From an uncultured Archangium sp. (lineage in GTDB: Bacteria; Myxococcota; Myxococcia; Myxococcales; Myxococcaceae), in assembly GCA_946479335.1 (NCBI GenBank), contig CAMLFP010000255.1, forward strand, positions 1 through 8,151: 8,151 nucleotides of DNA, in the 5' to 3' direction. Shown in pieces: positions 6,560-8,151 of the stretch. Position 1 is the stretch's first letter. Each line of letters starts with the position of its first letter. Below the pieces are notes generated by a model. It saw only the letters and a program-made list of their open reading frames with translations, was not told the origin of the DNA and ran no database searches. Made by a program: the position numbers and the translations under genes.

Positions 6560-6715
6560 GGGTTTGTGCGCAAATAATTGCCCGCTTTTGAATGTTTTGG
6601 TGGGTCGACCGCCTGATCGAAAAGAGCCTCAACCATTTGATTTCACGGCGTCATTTGGCATCTAAAGGCACCGCGTAAGGGCGGTTCCACATGGGGTGAG
6701 CGCGCAGATCGTTCC

Positions 6716-6744
6716 TTGACCGGGTGGCAACCGAAATTTATTGC
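6716..6744 (+). promoter_or_regulatory. Candidate sigma-70-type promoter for the acyl ligase
   Basis: TTGACC at 6716-6721 matches five of six bases of the -35 consensus. A 17-base spacer leads to TATTGC at 6739-6744, which matches three of six bases of the -10 consensus within an A/T-rich patch. Transcription would begin near 6750, leaving a short leader of about 26 bases with GGAG at 6767-6770, six bases before the ATG at 6777. The spacing is good and the -10 is weak. Myxobacterial promoters diverge from the E. coli pattern, so this stays tentative. Confidence 0.35.
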
Positions 6745-6776
6745 GCGGCCCACACACGCCGTCGCCGGAGCCTCCC

Positions 6777-8151
6777 ATGAAGATCCTCGACTACCCCAAC
6801 CTCATCGAAGCCATCGACGCCGGGCAGGGTGACACGACCCGCGGGTTCACGTTCACCGACCGCGACTCCGAGGGCACGCTCTACAGCTTCGACAAGCTCC
6901 GCGAGGAGGCGATGCGCCGCGCGGCGCACTTCCGCAGCTACGGCCTCAAGAAGGGCGACCGTCTCGCGATGGTGGTGCCGGACGGCGAAGACTTCGTGCC
7001 GACGTTCCTGGGCGCGGTGTGGGCGGGCATCATCCCCGTGCCGCTGTACCCGCCGCTCTCGCTGGGCAAGCTCGACTCGTACACCGACACGCTGGTCAAC
7101 ATCCTGACCAAGTCGAAGCCGCAGTACATGGTCACCAACGAGAAGGTGCAGTCCATCATCTGGAGCGGCCTCTCGAAGGTGCCGTCGGTGAAGGGCGTCA
7201 TCACCACCGAGGAGCTCAAGAAGCCCGCGCCGGAAGGCATGTCGACCGAGAAGGCGACCGTCACGGCCGACGACATCTGCTTCCTCCAGTTCACCTCGGG
7301 CTCGACGTCGCTGCCCAAGGGCGTGGCGGTGACGCACGGGAATCTGCGCGCGAACGCGTGGGCGATCATGCGCGACGGCCTCAAGACGGACTCCGAGACC
7401 GACCACGGCGTGTCGTGGCTGCCGCTGTACCACGACATGGGGCTCATCGGCTTCGTGATCAGCCCGCTGTTCCACAACGTGCGCATCACCTTCATCCCCA
7501 CGATGACGTTCGTGCGCAACGCGACCATCTGGCTGCGCACCATCCACCGCGTGAAGGGCACCATCACCTTCGCGCCGAACTTCGCGTACGCGCTGGCGGT
7601 CAAGCGCGCGAAGCCCGAGCAGATCGCCTCGCTCGACCTCTCGTCGATGCGCCACTTCGGCTGCGGCGCGGAGCCCATCAACCCGGCGACGCTCAAGTCG
7701 TTCGTCGAGACCTTCAAGCCCGCGGGCCTCAAGCCCACCGCGTTGCTGCCCTGCTACGGCATGGCGGAGGCCACGCTGGCCATCAGCTTCATCGGCGAGC
7801 ACGACGAGCTCTCGACCGACCTGGTCGACACCGACGCGTACCAGCAAGACCGCAAGGCCGTGCCGGCCACCGAGAAGAGCCGCGGCAAGCAGGAGTTCGT
7901 CAACTGCGGCAAGTCGTTCGCCAAGCACGAGGTCGGGGTGTTCGACGACGCAGGCAAGCGCCTGGGTGACCGCGCCATCGGTGAGATCTGGGTGCGCGGC
8001 CCGTCGGTCGCGAAGGGCTACTACGAAGACGACGTCGCCACCGAGCGCACCTTCGGCAACGGCTGGTTGAAGACGGGTGACTACGGCTACCTGGTCGACG
8101 GCAACGTTTTCATCACCGGTCGCAAGAAGGACATCATCATCATCAACGGTC
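6777..8151 (+). CDS. Fatty-acyl-AMP ligase / acyl-CoA synthetase (3' end outside window)
   Basis: The first 458 residues of an ANL-superfamily adenylating enzyme. It activates a fatty acid with ATP to acyl-adenylate and passes it to a carrier protein or CoA. Core motifs appear in order: the phosphate-binding FTSGSTSLPKGV (172-183), SWLPLYHDMGLIG (213-225, wording highly typical of fatty-acyl-AMP ligases), the adenine-site region FGCGAEPI (294-301), CYGMAEATLA (326-335), TGDYGY (433-438) and the hinge-region GRKKDIII (448-455). The stretch 336-385, including the conserved NCGKSFAKHEV, also fits the fatty-acyl-AMP ligase branch better than ordinary acyl-CoA ligases. Family members are about 580 residues long, so the C-terminal lid domain with the catalytic lysine lies beyond the window. 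The ATG has GGAG six bases upstream. It is divergent from the GNAT gene, which suggests shared control and linked acyl chemistry. Ligase versus CoA-synthetase type is not settled. Confidence 0.93.
   Translation, partial: MKILDYPNLIEAIDAGQGDTTRGFTFTDRDSEGTLYSFDKLREEAMRRAAHFRSYGLKKGDRLAMVVPDGEDFVPTFLGAVWAGIIPVPLYPPLSLGKLDSYTDTLVNILTKSKPQYMVTNEKVQSIIWSGLSKVPSVKGVITTEELKKPAPEGMSTEKATVTADDICFLQFTSGSTSLPKGVAVTHGNLRANAWAIMRDGLKTDSETDHGVSWLPLYHDMGLIGFVISPLFHNVRITFIPTMTFVRNATIWLRTIHRVKGTITFAPNFAYALAVKRAKPEQIASLDLSSMRHFGCGAEPINPATLKSFVETFKPAGLKPTALLPCYGMAEATLAISFIGEHDELSTDLVDTDAYQQDRKAVPATEKSRGKQEFVNCGKSFAKHEVGVFDDAGKRLGDRAIGEIWVRGPSVAKGYYEDDVATERTFGNGWLKTGDYGYLVDGNVFITGRKKDIIIING

Larger units (their letters stand above)
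6419..6776. other. Divergent intergenic region, A/T-enriched, between the GNAT operon and the acyl ligase
   Basis: These 358 bases separate two divergently transcribed genes and have runs of A/T (TTTTTGGGG, CAAATAATTG, TTTTGAATGTTTTGG, GAAATTTATTG) not found in the coding sequence around them. Short minus-strand frames cross it (for example 6406-6636, 76 codons) but show no family signature and no convincing ribosome site, so I call no gene. It should contain both promoters. A plus-strand promoter candidate and two inverted repeats are listed separately. I found no convincing -35/-10 pair for the minus-strand operon. Confidence 0.7.

Noticed and set aside
6542..6570. T/G-rich tract as a possible G-quadruplex
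   Set aside because: Only two runs of four G are present, too few for an intramolecular quadruplex. The inverted repeat explains the pattern better.
6406..6636. Minus-strand 76-codon open frame crossing the GNAT start and the intergenic hairpin
   Set aside because: It overlaps the GNAT gene in another frame, shows no family motif, and has an unpatterned composition. The GNAT frame with its own AAGG site explains the region better.
6738..7928. Long minus-strand open frame opposite the acyl ligase
   Set aside because: It is a codon-bias shadow: the plus strand encodes a clear adenylating enzyme with all core motifs in order, while the opposite frame gives a His/Arg/Val-rich low-complexity chain.

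Overview
The window is GC-rich bacterial chromosomal DNA with compact genes. The base composition, the very GC-rich third codon positions, the fatty-acyl-AMP ligase, and a secreted-protein tail ending in Ala-Cys-Cys all suggest a myxobacterium or other Myxococcota. No rRNA, tRNA, CRISPR array, insertion sequence or prophage gene is visible, so the taxonomic guess rests on style only.

Layout. (1) Bases 1-230, plus strand: the last 75 residues of a probable secreted protein. It is followed 18 bases later by a complete hotdog-fold acyl-CoA thioesterase (249-755). (2) Bases 756-6418: five genes, all on the minus strand. In transcription order they are a double-GNAT acyltransferase-like protein; a DUF2007/zinc-ribbon/membrane protein with a 25-residue Asp-rich repeat; an MFS exporter; a sterol-desaturase/fatty-acid-hydroxylase family gene broken by an in-frame TAG; and a PAF-acetylhydrolase-like serine hydrolase. 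The first three are separated by only 15 and 19 bases and look like one operon. The last two follow after gaps of 117 and 91 bases. (3) Bases 6419-6776: a 358-base divergent intergenic region, clearly richer in A/T than its surroundings. It holds two inverted repeats and a plausible plus-strand promoter. (4) Bases 6777-8151, plus strand: the first 458 residues of a fatty-acyl-AMP/acyl-CoA ligase that runs off the window.

How the genes may work together. Five of the eight genes fit lipid chemistry: acyl activation (ligase), acyl transfer (GNAT), membrane-lipid hydroxylation or desaturation (broken gene), acyl-CoA hydrolysis (thioesterase) and ester hydrolysis (PAF-AH-like). An exporter lies among them. 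A divergently transcribed acyl ligase and GNAT acyltransferase resemble the acyl-activation and N-acylation steps of bacterial sphingolipid (ceramide) synthesis. That is a hypothesis only, because no serine palmitoyltransferase or acyl carrier protein is in view.

The most notable observations are: the amber codon that removes the third histidine box of the desaturase; the exact 25-residue spacing of Ca2+-loop-like motifs behind a DUF2007/zinc-ribbon module; the shared TGATCA stop-codon junction between two convergent genes; and the hairpins in the divergent promoter region. I see no clear defence, secretion or biosynthetic system that would count as entirely new.
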